Both the position numbers and the translations under genes were made by a program. Shown here in pieces: positions 22,989-33,911 of a stretch of 64,000 bases of DNA (the first letter of the stretch is position 1; the number at the start of each line of letters is the position of its first letter). The notes under the pieces are model-generated. The model had not been told where the DNA came from. It was given only the letters and a program-made list of their open reading frames with translations, and did not search any database. Source of the DNA: Blastocystis hominis (taxonomy: Eukaryota; Sar; Bigyra; Opalinata; Blastocystidae); assembly GCF_000151665.1 (NCBI RefSeq), contig NW_013171816.1, forward strand, positions 853,176-917,175, read 5' to 3'.

Positions 22989-23909
22989 TTTTGTCTGTAG
23001 AATTATGAAAAACCAAAGGAAAGGCCAGGAAAATTAAACGACGATTCCTTCTATTATTGCTCATTTTTACTCTACTGCCTAATACTCACTGAAATGAAGC
23101 GAATAGGACTCGTTTTGTCGAAAAACACAATTGAGCATAGCTTTTTCTTTACAGTATTTGAAATGAATTGGAATGACTAGCACGATTTTGCGTATGGATT
23201 TCTAGGACGATGGCTACAAAAGAATGTACAAAATAAGGGTATATTTTGATCGTTTTACACATTATTTCTTTTTAGATAGGTAATATTTAGTTATGCTTTG
23301 TCTATTTGGTACCTGGGTATCTCACTCACCATGGTTCTACAACAAAATGTCTAGTGGTGTTTTCATTCTGGTGGTTCCATTATTTGGAAGTAGAGAATAT
23401 ATCTAGTAGATCCGTCAATTCTAGAATCATGTCCAGTATACCAAACTAGGACCAAATTTGGAATTGACAATTCAAAGGATTAAATGAAGTATATTTATTT
23501 TAATTATTCACAGTTTCTCCCAACTCTATTGGTATTGTACTTGTTACTGTCAAGAATTGGAGATGGGATGCTGACGTGCTTTTTATCACTCATGATTCCA
23601 GAAATGCATTTATTCTACGTTATATATTTATTTTATTATAATTTTAAAATGAGTCTACTTGACTTCACAGATGAGAGACCTCCACTCTATGATAAATGGA
23701 TTGTCTATGTGTGAATTGTCGTTCAAAATCAAACGAAATAGGCAGTTGAATATGTCTAATCTATTTCAACTGAACATGGCCTATCCAATTCAACAAGTCA
23801 TTGAGCAAATTGAAACAAAAGGATAGTTAGAAGAGAATAAGGAGATGAACATGCCATATTCTTGGATAATATGGATCACGAACTCACATTGTTTATATCA
23901 CAAACACGA
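22989..23909. other. Long AT-rich intergenic stretch
   Basis: About 920 bp between the DMT transporter start and the 3' end of the protease gene. Open frames are short and low in complexity. I see no conserved motif apart from the protease gene's TGTTTGTG element at its right end. Confidence 0.5.
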
Positions 23910-24859
23910 TTATTGACTCTTCGTCTTTCCATTCTGTGAAACCTTGCACAAATAGAAAATGATTGGAAACATTATCATCCCTTCAATTGTCCGTTCAAGG
24001 AAATAGGTCATTTGTAACGATCCTAGCAATACAGACACCAAATTGTTCAAGCTATGAAGCAATATGGAAAACATAACCGAATTCCCCTCAATCATTGCAT
24101 AGGAGAAGCACATTCCTCCAAGAAAACTTAAACCTATCTACAGTCAGCAATTATCACACCACACCACAAACCTGACGAGCAATAAACGAGAATGGCCGAG
24201 AAAAGATCGAGAGAAAATGAAGGCCGGAAAAGAACAACGAATTCAAGATGATGGCTGATCTTTCTCCCAAACGGTTCATAATAAGATTGCACAAATATTG
24301 CCGAAACAACAACTCTTCAGATATAGGAGAGAGCAGCGCTGAGCTGAGATCCGAAAGTGAGAGGCTTCCTTGAGGAGGAAATAACACAAGTAAGAAATAA
24401 GGAGCAAGGAAATAGGGATGACGAGGAAGAAAACTAGACACAAAGCGTTTTGTAGCAGAAAGAGCAGAACGAATGTTGAAAGAAACCGGAAATAACACAC
24501 AAATCGCAATAAGGAACAAAACTCTCTTTAATACAGCCAGCAATGAAAACAGACTCTACAATAATACGCAGCCCCATCGATTACTTGAGCCCGAATAAGC
24601 AATAGATGCCTTACCACAAACTCAAACAAGGATAGCACACTCCATAGGATCATATATGTTGAATAGACGATGACAGAATCAATAATGACTAGAATTCTTT
24701 GATAGGTTCTGTTTTTGCGAAACTCTTTGATTTGCTGCTCACCTACAGTCAAAACACTGAAACCACCTAATTACCTATAATAAGCCTCAACAGAAATTCA
24801 ATTCCAAAAGAATCCTCCGAACTCAAGGGATTCCGATATTGCTCCAATCCTGATTCCAT
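23910..24859 (-). CDS. CPBP-family intramembrane metalloprotease (CAAX protease/Abi type)
   Basis: About 280 residues with six to eight membrane helices after removing three introns of 29-34 nt. It carries the three family motifs in order: the glutamate pair and arginine in SPISEELLFRQYL, the first histidine in SGLHFLS, and the second in ILLHSLNNL. CPBP proteases (Rce1, Abi, bacteriocin-immunity proteins) include CAAX-box prenyl proteases, but general membrane roles are equally possible; I cannot tell the substrate. The start gives MESGLEQYRNPLSSED, a cytosolic head before the first helix. The 3' end reads CAA TAA TCG TGTTTGTG: the genomic TAA coincides with the site where polyadenylation would make TAA. 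Confidence 0.8.
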
Positions 24860-24900
24860 TAATTAAAAGGACGAATGTGTAAAAAAAACAAGATCACGGA

Positions 24901-26261
24901 TTATTTCGATTTTTTAGGAAAAGGACCGAAATACTGATCATGATAAGCTAGCACAGCAAAAATCGTGTAGTCATCGCTATTCAATCCACTAATAGTAATG
25001 TCGACCGCGTCGTCCTCAAAGAACCCAACATTCTCTCCCTTGTCCACAACCTCCTGAATGTCCACGCCATCTGCGTTCTGCGAGCAATAAATATACAGAT
25101 CCCCCTTTCCAAACACCAGCAGCAGTCCGCTGAACGTTCCATCCTCCCAGGTCAGGCTTCTCCAGTTCACATTATCATTCAGAATCTCATTGCTCACATC
25201 GTCGCTCATTCCCGCGTCCTGATTGCTTTTCTTCTTCATCTTCGCCAGCGCCTCGCTCATCGGACTCACCAAGATCCCTTGCGGCGTGATGTCCAGCTCG
25301 CGAAGCACCGAGCCCGGGTAAATCACTACATGCGAAACCGTTCCCGCGGGTACCTTGCCCATACCGTCGATACCGCACGCCGTGGTTCACATTTCCTTCT
25401 ATAGATGAGGGATCGCGGGAATTCGCACGATTCTGACCCACCCAGATGGAGTTGCTCGCGACGCTCCACTTCACTTCTGGAGCGAAGGCTACGGTGGAAA
25501 CGAGGAAACAGAGGTACAATCCGCAACGAAGGTATAGGTCTCGGGAAGGTGAACGCAACCGTCCTCCACGGCTGTGATGTAGAGCGTGTACTTGACGTTC
25601 TCGTAGACGCGGCAGAAGGCGGTGGTGATGTCCTCATTCGGATGGCTAGGAGAGTCAAAAGAGTGACAGACAGAGCGTACACGCCGAGGTACACGCCCTC
25701 GTTGACGATATTCAACGCATCAGGAACCTGGGTGTTGGCTATGCGGTTCAGGACGTAGAGTGCGCCATTGCCAGTATACTTAAAGGAAATAAACACGCAG
25801 GAGTCCTTCGTTTGGATCATGTTTCCTATCAATATTTTGTTTTCGTTGCACTCTGCAAATCACGCCATGCCGAAACAAGTACGATAATACTCCTGTGGGA
25901 TCTTGAAATTAACCAGATCGTACGCCGTTTCATCCTCCGTAACGGCGAGGAGTGCAATATAAGGCTTTAGGGGAAGTTGATCATAACTGTAGTGAATAGC
26001 GAAATCTCCATTCTGTTCGATAGAGTAGACATATTTACAGGATTCCTTTGCCATTTGGTAGGAGAATGTGTCAAATCCATTTTGCAGGACATAAAAACGG
26101 CACGGCGAGTTGCTAGTGATCTTGCCAAATATCAAGTTTCCTGAGGAACCCTTCACTTCGATTTTGGGGGCGACTACACTTCACATGCGAAAGGGGTTCT
26201 CACTTGTCACCGAGATAGCACAGGATATCAAAAGGAGACTAAATGACAATCGCAAGTTCAT
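24901..26261 (-). CDS. Predicted secreted protein, function unknown
   Basis: Not recognised. Starts with a clear signal peptide (MNLRLSFSLLLISCAIS), split by a 30-nt intron, then about 390 residues without further membrane segments. The mature part looks like two related beta-rich units: one with SPCRFYVLQNGFDTFSY, YVYSIEQNGDFAIHYSYD, YIALLAVTEDE; the next with NENKILIGNMIQTKDSCVF, YTLYITAVEDGC; a third near the end, LYIYCSQNADGVD, YTIFAVLAYHDQYF. The alternation C-x-F-Y/V ... Y-x-V ... D hints at immunoglobulin- or fibronectin-like folds, but this is only a pattern. Four more introns of 26-32 nt are inferred; one (near 25,345) carries CCGCGG. Genomic TAA. Blastocystis secretes many proteins into the gut, so this may act outside the cell. 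Confidence 0.55.
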
Positions 26262-26333
26262 GCTCCTGTGAAAATAAGGAAACCAAAATTTGTCCAAAAA
26301 ACAGCAATTCCAAAAATAAGGCAACATCTATCA

Positions 26334-27623
26334 TTATGTGAGATTCATCAATTCACGCAACAATTCTTCATCTTCCTTTTTTACAAACCTTCCCTTCACC
26401 CTCAGTCGCGAATCCGCGAAGTTCTTCCGCACATCATATTTCACCTTCTTTGTCCACACTCGCTGCTTTCTCTTCTCAAAAAACCTCTGAACCCGCTTCT
26501 TCCTCGCCTCCGGACTGTACATCCCAATATATTTCTTCTGCGTCTCCCCCTGCGTATTAATCGGCGTCAGCCCCGCGGGCGCCGGTCTCCGGTCTACCGC
26601 TCACTCCCTCGCCTCGCTCCTACCTCCCGTGTGTCCCTCGGAGGACAGCGTGAGCGTGCTGGTGTCCATGAGGACGTCGCCCGAGTCGTCCAGCAGCTCC
26701 ATCGACTGCGCGAGATCGTCCAGGCCGTGCAGATCGCCGCCCCCGCCCAAAAACTCCGACTGCGGCGGGAACTGCGAGGCGTCCAGGTAGTGCTGCAGGT
26801 CGTTCTCGGCGCCGGGGTAGCGGGGGTAGGCGTGGGCGTCGCGGTCGGAGTCTTGGATGGAGTCGGGGTCCGCGACGTCGGGGTCGGGAAGGCGGCTGCG
26901 ATCGGGGTAGGCGTCGTCGGGGTGAGGGTAGGCCAGGTAGTCCACCGATCCGAATCTCCGCTTCTCTGGGGGAAAGGGGAAAGAGGGAAACGTACTGAAT
27001 TGAGTGGAGACGTCGAAGTCTTCGATCACCGTATCGTCGGCTAGGCCTCCATCGGAAGGGTAGCCCAAGGGAGGATTCATACCCGTTGGAAAGTCAAAAA
27101 GAGATGGGTTCTTTGGAGCCTGCAGGTTAGGAGGGCAGAAGAAGCGGACTTCAGTATCAATCATATTTAAGCTAAGATCGTCAAACCCGAAATCGTTATC
27201 TAGATCGAGGAATATAAATTCAGATGTTTTTTGGAGATAGCCACTACGGACAAGATCTAATCATGAAAAAGAGAAACGGACGTTTACCGAGCAGAGATGT
27301 TTCGTCTCCGTTTTCGAATTGAATTAGTGCTTCCTCGACAGTCGGATCTTGACACAAAATCAAATCCTATACTTTTAGGATTATGAAGAGTGGCACACTT
27401 TTAGCGCGTTTTTATCGTCGATAGAAATCTTTCCCGACTCAAATAAAATGGATGCGCTTCGAAGACGTCCACTTACACTCACTGAGCGATTTCTGGGATA
27501 TTAGTGTAAAAAGCAGCTTCGTACCGTTTGGGCTTGTTAGGACATTCATTCGGGGTGCTACATGGTTACAAAAAACAAAATGACCGCAAACCTTTGTTTC
27601 TTTGGACAGTCTAGTTGGTTCAT
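26334..27623 (-). CDS. CCT-domain (CONSTANS/TOC1-type) protein
   Basis: The C-terminus, from RKKRVQRFFEKRKQRVW to RKNFADSRLRVKGRFVKK, is a full CCT motif: basic, with the invariant YxxRKxxAdsRxRvKGRF core. CCT domains in plants bind DNA with NF-Y or act in light and flowering control; in non-plant protists their role is little known. The preceding region is disordered and acidic, rich in Pro, Asp and Tyr, like an activation domain, and there is an N-terminal segment (DDKNALKDLILCQDPTVEEALIQFENGD). Introns of 26-34 nt are removed. The first exon is ambiguous: one reading starts at 27549 (MNVLTSPN), another at 27623 (MNQLDCPKKQ), each with a consistent splice path. Probably nuclear. Confidence 0.75.
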
Positions 27624-27820
27624 AATAGCCTCTTCTCGAAATAAAAAAAGGCAATTTAGACAGAACAACCCCTTTTGAAATAATAATAATAATAACTATT
27701 TACAATCATCCTTGATTATCATGGTTTCTCTCATTCATTCAAATTTGTCTAACAAACATCTCGAAATACCAAGAGACGCTCAAACCACAGAACGCTATAG
27801 CACCACCACCACCACTTCTA

Positions 27821-29739
27821 CTACTTTCGTACACCAGTATATTGCTTCACCAACGAGTGATACATTTCCCCATCGAGCTCTTTATACAGGTCGAGCACAT
27901 TCGACGCCATGTTCTGAATATTCTCCGTGGCTCCGCGAGAGCAGTCATAAAGAGATTTGAAAATGAGAGGGAAGATCACTCTGCGATTGTCCTCATTCCC
28001 GATCGTAACCCCGTAAAACGTCTGGCTGTTCCAGAACAGCAGGATTTTCTCTGCGATCTACGCATCACCCACGCTCCGCGCGCCCACTAGAATATTCGTA
28101 CTGGCGATACACTTCGCCACGCGCTTGAAGAGAGGCACGCGGTAGGGCACGATGTCCTCCGGCTTCACCAGCTCGAGCAGATCCTCCAGCTCGTTCAGGA
28201 ACCAGGTCTCCTTCGGCGTGTGGCCGTACGGCCAGTACTTCAGCAAGGCTTTGATGATCTAGCGATGAGCGGGGAAAAGAGAGAAAGAGGCACGGGCTCG
28301 CTGAGCGAAGGGTCCTTCGCGACGTAGAGAGTCATGCAGTAGGAGAGCTGGATGGAGTAGTTCTCGTAGGACTGCGTCTTGTGAAGCGGAATGAGCGATC
28401 GCTGCAGGGAGAGCTTGTGCTCGGGACGGATGGGGACGGTGAAGCCGTTGATGATCGAGGCGAGAATCTCCAGGAGCTCCGCGATGCCGTTATGCGATTT
28501 CTTCTCGTAGAGGAACTCGTAGAACACGTAATTGATCGTCTTGCGGATCGTCACGCGGCGATTGGTCAGCTTTCCGTAGATCCGGTGTGTGACTGTTTTG
28601 AGGAACTCGCGCTCTCGCTGGTCCAGAGAGTCGAACAACGAGATCAGATGGGTGAGGAAGTCGTCGTCGATGAGTCGCTTCCGCAGATTGTTGTCGATCT
28701 GCGGAGACAGCACGATTCGAATGAGGAGCTCGTACACCAGAGAGAGGTGCGGCCATTCGGGATCCGTGAACACTTCGTTCCCATCATCGTCTTCCGTCGA
28801 GGAATGAATCAGCTACTCTCTCAAGCTCCCCACTCGCTGCTACGTTCGAAGCGTTCGGAAGAGCGCGGAATAAGTTCGTACTGATCATGTTGATCGTGTC
28901 CTGAAGGCACTTCGGATCGTTGAACAGCTGTCTACGCATCACTCACTTCTCCTCCATCGCTCACCCCAGCATCTCCGTCGCTTCTGTCAGTTCCAGGAGC
29001 GTGTTGCGCTTCAGATCGCGAACGTCGTCCTCTCCGCTGCGCGAGAAATCGAAGCGAACGCCGCAGATGAGCAGCTTCTTCCAGAGCAAAGCACGTCGTT
29101 GAGGAGCCAAAACCTCTGCGCGTTAGACGTACATAAAAAGAGAAGCGAAGTACCTTTTAGCTTAGGCAAAGGAACCAGAATGCGCTGTTCTTCGGGAGTG
29201 TTGGAGTAGTACAGAGTGGCTAGGTTTGAGCGAGAAGAGAGAGAGGGGCATACAGCAGAAATGATTCGACAGCGTGCAACGGCTTAACATGCTGAACCAC
29301 TCTTGCATGACCTCTTTGCTCTCCGAGTAGAAGCAATATCGCTTCTTATTTGGATTGTCTTGAATCTCACGTTCAGAGAGAACCTGGTGCTCTGATACTC
29401 CGGGCTAGATTGAGAAAGAATGAGCAGACATACGACAAGGATGATCTCCAGACCAAACATTTTACGAAGACACACGTTCAGCGTACGAACAATTGCTCCC
29501 TGGACATCAGATTTGCTTCTACGAGTAATCCTACCTGAATGTTTAGAATGACTTCATTTCCCTTATCTCGCTGATTGCTTCCATATGTGAATGTATTTCC
29601 GCTCAATGTCTACGCAGTGACGCTCCATTTTCAAGCAAACGCAAAAGAACTTCTTTAGCGACTTCTTTTCCTCTTGATGCAAATATAAATAACCTTCTTT
29701 ATCATTTGGTGTTACTGTGACTTTGGCTTCACTTGCCAT
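27821..29739 (-). CDS. PH domain fused to PP2A B56 regulatory subunit
   Basis: B56 (PPP2R5) subunits direct PP2A to substrates. The C-terminal part follows B56 closely: LKRNTLLELTEATEMLG, NMISTNLFRALP, WPHLSLVYELLIRI, LISLFDSLDQREREFLKTVTHRIYGK, IRKTINYVFYEF, HNGIAELLEILASIINGF, LHKTQSYENYSIQLSYC, LLKYWPYGHTPKETWFLNELEDLLE, VPLFKRVAKCIAS. Before it, in frame through introns of 29-38 nt, is a PH-like domain starting at the first Met: KEGYLYLHQEEKKSLKKFFC, GNTFTYGSNQ, and the terminal helix NKKRYCFYSESKEVMQEWFSMLS. Ordinary B56 proteins have no PH domain, so this looks like a real fusion that could bring PP2A to membranes. The risk is that the junction near 29,250 hides a gene boundary, but no stop, start or 3' element is there. 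TAG stop; TGTTTGTT about 75 nt later. Confidence 0.8.
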
Positions 29740-29785
29740 TCTCAAAACCGACTATTCACGAATCCACAGAGCAAAACGTATAAAA

Positions 29786-30078
29786 ATGTCTTTTAGAGAA
29801 GATAGCAAGTACTTTTATAATAAAAAGCCTGGCAAATCAGGATTCAATGCTATCCGATAGATGCGATAATCGGCCGTTTTTTTGGATTTTTCGTAGCGTG
29901 CGTCATTTTGACGTGGTTTTGCAATATCGATGTGTTCTCATGTGCTGTAGGGAGAAAAGCATGCGAAATCAAATCCAACGAATCATTGATGGAAGCACAC
30001 GTTTTATACCGCCTATGCACGAATCAAAGTATAGAGCCCCGTCGAATGCAAGCCTTTTTCAATTTCCTGCGATCTTAA
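29786..30078 (+). CDS. Possible short gene, five tiny exons
   Basis: Weak. Divergent to the PH-B56 gene, 46 bp away. With GT-AG introns of 21-35 nt the path starting at MSFREDSK gives about 55-60 residues ending in a basic, helical stretch (KSMRNQIQRIIDG...) and a TAA. No family is recognised and no TGTTTGTT is close. It may be only 5' sequence of the neighbour. Confidence 0.2.
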
Positions 30079-30175
30079 CAAAACGAAACTCCCTTCTCCA
30101 TTCAGTAGCTTCTCTCAGATTTTGTATTTCGAGAAGATAGCATGCAGCAAATCTTAAGATCATTGGGTGGCGTGT

Positions 30176-30917
30176 CTATGAGAAGATCAACTCGTGGGAA
30201 ACTCGTTTTGTTGCTAATTCATAGAGTTGGTCAGCAGAAGACTTGCTTCCACGTCTGGAGAATGGGCCCCGCCACACGTGAACAGAATGCACAAAATTTT
30301 GGGTACTGTTTGTGAAACGACCATGTGGCTGTGGATCTTCTGGAGAGCGAAGCACGACTGGAGAGAATTCCTGGTAGGGGCGTGCTCTTTTGATTTTACC
30401 ATTTAGGGACTCGAGCATCCGTGGGAAGGACATCACTAAGCAAGGTGAAGTGTAACTGTAAATGGCCGATTTGTTTGTTAATTCATCAATCAATAGCAGC
30501 GAAATTAGGGGAATCGAACGGCATACCATTCACGCCCTTTCTCCCAAAAAGGGTGATTTCAGAGTCAAAAATGTTGTCACTCTGACTATGATAGATGATG
30601 GTTGAATATCTCAATTTGACAAGCAATTGACAACTTCTTCTGCAACTCTCAATATTTTTTTCAATGAGCTTTTTATACTCTGCCAAGGAGGACGACGAAA
30701 TCTCCACTGTATGCATCCGAAGTCGTTGATAAGTCACTAGACTTCTTCTGATTTGCTTCACGTGTTCAACAATTGCCCTAAGCTTAATTTTGATCCATCC
30801 TTCGATGAGGAAAAGACAGCTTTGCGTGGACGTGCTTTTGGGCTTCATTCCAATCCACTCAATGGTAAGCTGATCGCATTGGTAGTGAGCGATAGAGAGT
30901 TCTTCTGTACTTTCCAC
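30176..30917 (-). CDS. Uncharacterised, probably helical protein; model uncertain
   Basis: An open stretch from 30,917 reads STEELSIAHYQCDQLTIEW, then long helical segments (KIKLRAIVEHVKQIRRSLV, LAEYKKLIEKNIESCRRSC). It does not start with ATG, so a first exon is missing, or the true start is the internal Met near 30,848. Downstream, two different frames are open: one gives SYTSPCLVMSFPRMLESLNG to LYELATKRVSHELIFS, the other, through a 29-nt intron, gives LQSCFALQKIHSHMVVSQ. I could not decide between them and do not recognise the family. It is head-to-head with the Mei2-like gene, whose start is only 20 bp away. Confidence 0.35.
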
Positions 30918-30936
30918 TCTAACGAGTGATGATTAC

Positions 30937-32314
30937 ATGCTTGATCCCTTTGTCATGGAGCGTTCCCATGGTCCTATTTCTTCCGCTTCCTCTTCTTCCT
31001 CTTGTTGCTCTTCCTACGATATTGATCATCATCTGCGTAGTTCTTCTATCGACACTTACGAGGATGATGGTTTTTTCCAAGACTCAATGTACAGTAATCG
31101 TGCATATGGTTGTATGAACTACCATCCCTCCTTTGACTATGACGATGAAATTGTGTCTCCTGCCTATTGTGACTTTTACAGAAGAAGAAACGATTCCTAT
31201 TTGAGTTGCCCAGATTTTCGTTTTTTGAATCAAAAGAATCCCTATTTCCGTTATCCTCCTCCCCCTCCCCCTCCACTCCCATCAACATCTACATCCACAT
31301 CCCAGGGTATTTCGCTCTTTGATACTACCTCGTTTGGTGATTCTCGCTCTCTGTATGATGTGCCGTACTTGAGTCCCTACAAGAATCACGACTTTGACAC
31401 TGGAGAAATGATTCGTCACCAATCGTTTCCCTTAGATAATCGGTCCATGGTGGCTACCAATCCGGATGTTTCAGAACAAGAGAAGGTCAAAAAGTGTGAC
31501 GTGAGTCCTCAGCAATCTCCCTCAGAAGAAATAAGAGAGCCCAAGCAGAAAATGAGACTGAAGAAAGTGCCGTCTGCATCCGTGATTGAGACGAAAGCGA
31601 CTCCGTCCTCAGCCACTTATCAACCAAAGCAGCGTAGAGTTTGTGTAAAGAAGGTTGTTCAGCCAGTCACTTCAGAAAAGCCAGGAAATCCCGACGATAT
31701 CGACCCGGTACGTGTTGAAAACAGGATTGTAATTCTTCTAGACGATCAATCCCCGAGTATTTTCTGGCAAGAAACCTAAGAAGAACATGGACTACTCCCG
31801 GTTTATAATTGATTTGGAAAAGGTGAAATCGGGAGAAGATACAAGACTTACTTTGATGCTGAAGAACATTCCGAACGGGTAGCAGGCATGTGTGTGGCTT
31901 CACTCGTAGATTTTCGCAGTCATTCATGCTTAAAATACTGAACTCGTTCGTTGAGAACGAGTACGATTTTTTCTATATGCCTGTGGACTTCAAAACGAAT
32001 TGTAATCTTGGATTCGGATATGTCTCCATGATCAATACGCATAGTGTTGTGAAGCTTTATAATGCTGTATCCTCTCCTTTGGACCTTCTGATATCTAGCT
32101 AAATCGTAAAAAATGGCCAGATACTCCTAGTACGAAAGTTTGTGAAGTGGTCTACGCCCGAATGCAGGGAAGAACGGATATGCAGAAACTGTGCAAAGAC
32201 TGGGCGATTATGCAGCTTCCCGACCAATATCGACCTGTTTTCTTTGAAAAGACTACCACTCGTCGGAATGGCAAAGAGAAAGTTATCATGAGACGTTGTA
32301 ATCTGCCGCTCTAA
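30937..32314 (+). CDS. Mei2-like RNA-binding protein
   Basis: Mei2-type proteins regulate meiosis and differentiation by binding RNA through a special C-terminal RRM. That domain is here after splicing: TRLTLMLKNIPN, YDFFYMPVDFKTNCNLGFGYVSM, VVKLYNALNRKKWPDT, KVCEVVYARMQGRTDM, YRPVFFEK, all hallmark blocks of the Mei2 C-terminal RRM. The first 250 residues are disordered: Ser-rich, an eight-proline run, Tyr/Asp-rich, then basic. Three introns: 34 nt near 31,709, 31 nt near 31,880, and 32067-32098, which begins GTATCCTC, like a U12 5' site. TAA stop at 32312-32314; TGTTTGTT at 32347-32354 merges into the tandem repeat that carries the next gene's start. Confidence 0.88.
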
Positions 32315-32346
32315 TTCGCGCATTTTGAATTTGATTATCGATGTGG

Positions 32347-32354
32347 TGTTTGTT
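32347..32354 (+). terminator. TGTTTGTT 3'-end element of the Mei2-like gene
   Basis: 33 nt after the TAA of the Mei2-like gene; its last four bases are the first four of the 28-bp repeat. Confidence 0.65.
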
Positions 32355-32490
32355 AGAATATGGATTCGATATGCGATCTGTTAGAATATGGATTCGATAT
32401 GCGATCTGTTAGAATATGGATTCGATATGCGATCTGTTAGAATATGGATTCGATATGCGATCTGTTAGAATATGGATTCGATATACGATC
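32351..32490 (+). repeat. 28-bp tandem repeat, five copies, each with an ATG
   Basis: Unit TGTTAGAATATGGATTCGAT plus 8 more bases, repeated five times head to tail with one substitution in the last copy. It starts inside the TGTTTGTT element of the Mei2-like gene and ends in the first codons of the next gene, whose start ATG (32472) is the one in the last copy. Since 28 is not a multiple of three, the five ATGs fall in all three frames. Confidence 0.95.
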
Positions 32491-33911
32491 TTCAGTATTA
32501 TTACTCTTCAGATGAAAGTATCTATGCGCAAGCATCGTATAGCTGTGTCTTGAAGGACGGAGGAATCCTCATTGTTCACAGTACAAAGGACAGCATTAAT
32601 CACATCATCCACAAAGATGGAAAGCAGAGAGCATTCCGAACAAATATAGGTAGGACTCTTTTCGCCTTGATTACCCTGTGCAGACAAAATGGATGTGGCA
32701 TGCATTGGAATTGTCGGCTATCGTATTGGAATATGTGTAGCGTAAAAATAAAGTACTGATCCAAAGGAAGTACTCATTTTGCTGTTGAAGCTGAAGAATG
32801 AGGTTCACAACAGCTCAAAATATTTCTTTAAGATTGAGAAATTTAAGTCCAATTCAGGTAATCATGGCTTCCCACTCTAAGGCACAGGTTTCACAGAAGC
32901 GGATATTTTTACTCAGTATCAGAAAATCAATATCGATTTATCTGTTTCCTATATCAAGGCTATCAGTGTTCCCACATATAACGACCAGGCCGAGAATGGA
33001 CATGACTATTATCACGTTGGCAGCTTGGTCATCCTTCCACTGTAGTTCATATTACTTGGTCGTATGGATGGGCTCGTACTTCCATTCAATCTGGAGTGGA
33101 GTCCAGATGCGTTAGTAGCGAACTCGTCCAAAGATCGTCAGTTCCGAATCACAAATTCAAAGATTTTTAACGACTTCTTCCCCAAATCGCTTTCTCCGCT
33201 CCTGTCCGTCGACTTCCTCATCGTTTCCGAAACGCAGAGATTGTGGGCGTTTGGGTATCGAAATGGATACGTGTGTGTGTACTTTATCAACGGCGTGAGA
33301 TTCGATGATCGGCAGCGATTGCGCTACTGTCTGTAATTCCATTCCAGCTTGCATCAAGGAATAGATATGAAGTAAATCCGTTGCAGCGACGCGACGTAGT
33401 CCAGAAGAAAGACCCAGTTCGCAAGTTTGTCTATGCAGCGCATCTCAGTTCGCCCGTCGTCGCGGTGAAGTTGGTGCTGCCGAAAGGACTGCCGGTTGGC
33501 GACGAACCTCCGGTTGTGGACGTGTTGACAACGAGTTACGACAGTAAAATCGTGCGGTACGAAGACATTGTGAACAATATGCTGATGAAACCGACCTCGT
33601 TCGGAGATCTGTCTTCGATTCTTTGCATAAACTGCATTTGGTGTGATTGCTTCCATCCCTCGCAGCTCGTCTTCGGCGATCTGTCGAACTGCGTGCATGT
33701 GTATAAGCAATCCGAGGATCCGCGCCAGTACGACAAAGAAGGGATCATTCGCGTGAACGACAGCGTGTTTTACATCAATGCTGTGCCTTCCGGCGAACTC
33801 ATCATCACAACGCGGCAAGGAATTTATATCTTTGGCCGACCCTCGAATCCTCGCAACGTTCCCCCTCCCCCCAATTTCTCTGTTTCCTGGAACAAACAAT
33901 CCACAACGTAG
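32472..33911 (+). CDS. Uncharacterised, probably beta-propeller protein
   Basis: Not firmly recognised. Starts in the last 28-bp repeat copy (MDSIYDLQYYYSSDES). After removing introns of about 26-34 nt it gives some 430 residues of short beta-strand-like segments: SCVLKDGGILIVHSTKD, FILLGRMDGLVLPFNLEW, VDFLIVSETQRLWAFGYRNGYVCVYF, SSPVVAVKLVLPKGLPVGD, VDVLTTSYDSKIVRYED, CFHPSQLVFGDLSNCVHVY, NAVPSGELIITTRQGIYIF. The pattern suits a WD40-like or kaptin-like propeller, but I cannot name it. The end is uncertain: either TAG at 33909-33911 or, after a 55-nt intron, a TAA directly after AAC. Its tail overlaps the 3' end of convergent WDR91. Upstream ATGs in the repeat could act as decoy starts. Confidence 0.55.
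33891..33898 (-). terminator. TGTTTGTT 3'-end element of WDR91
   Basis: Minus strand, 4 nt (GGAT) after the final T at 33903. Confidence 0.75.

Noticed and set aside
30146-30320. Possible plus-strand mini-gene starting MQQILRSLGG
   Set aside because: No family, no convincing 3' end spacing, and it overlaps a minus-strand open region; not enough support.
32351-32490. 28-bp direct repeats as a CRISPR-like array
   Set aside because: The units are contiguous with no spacers, and the setting is a eukaryotic gene start.
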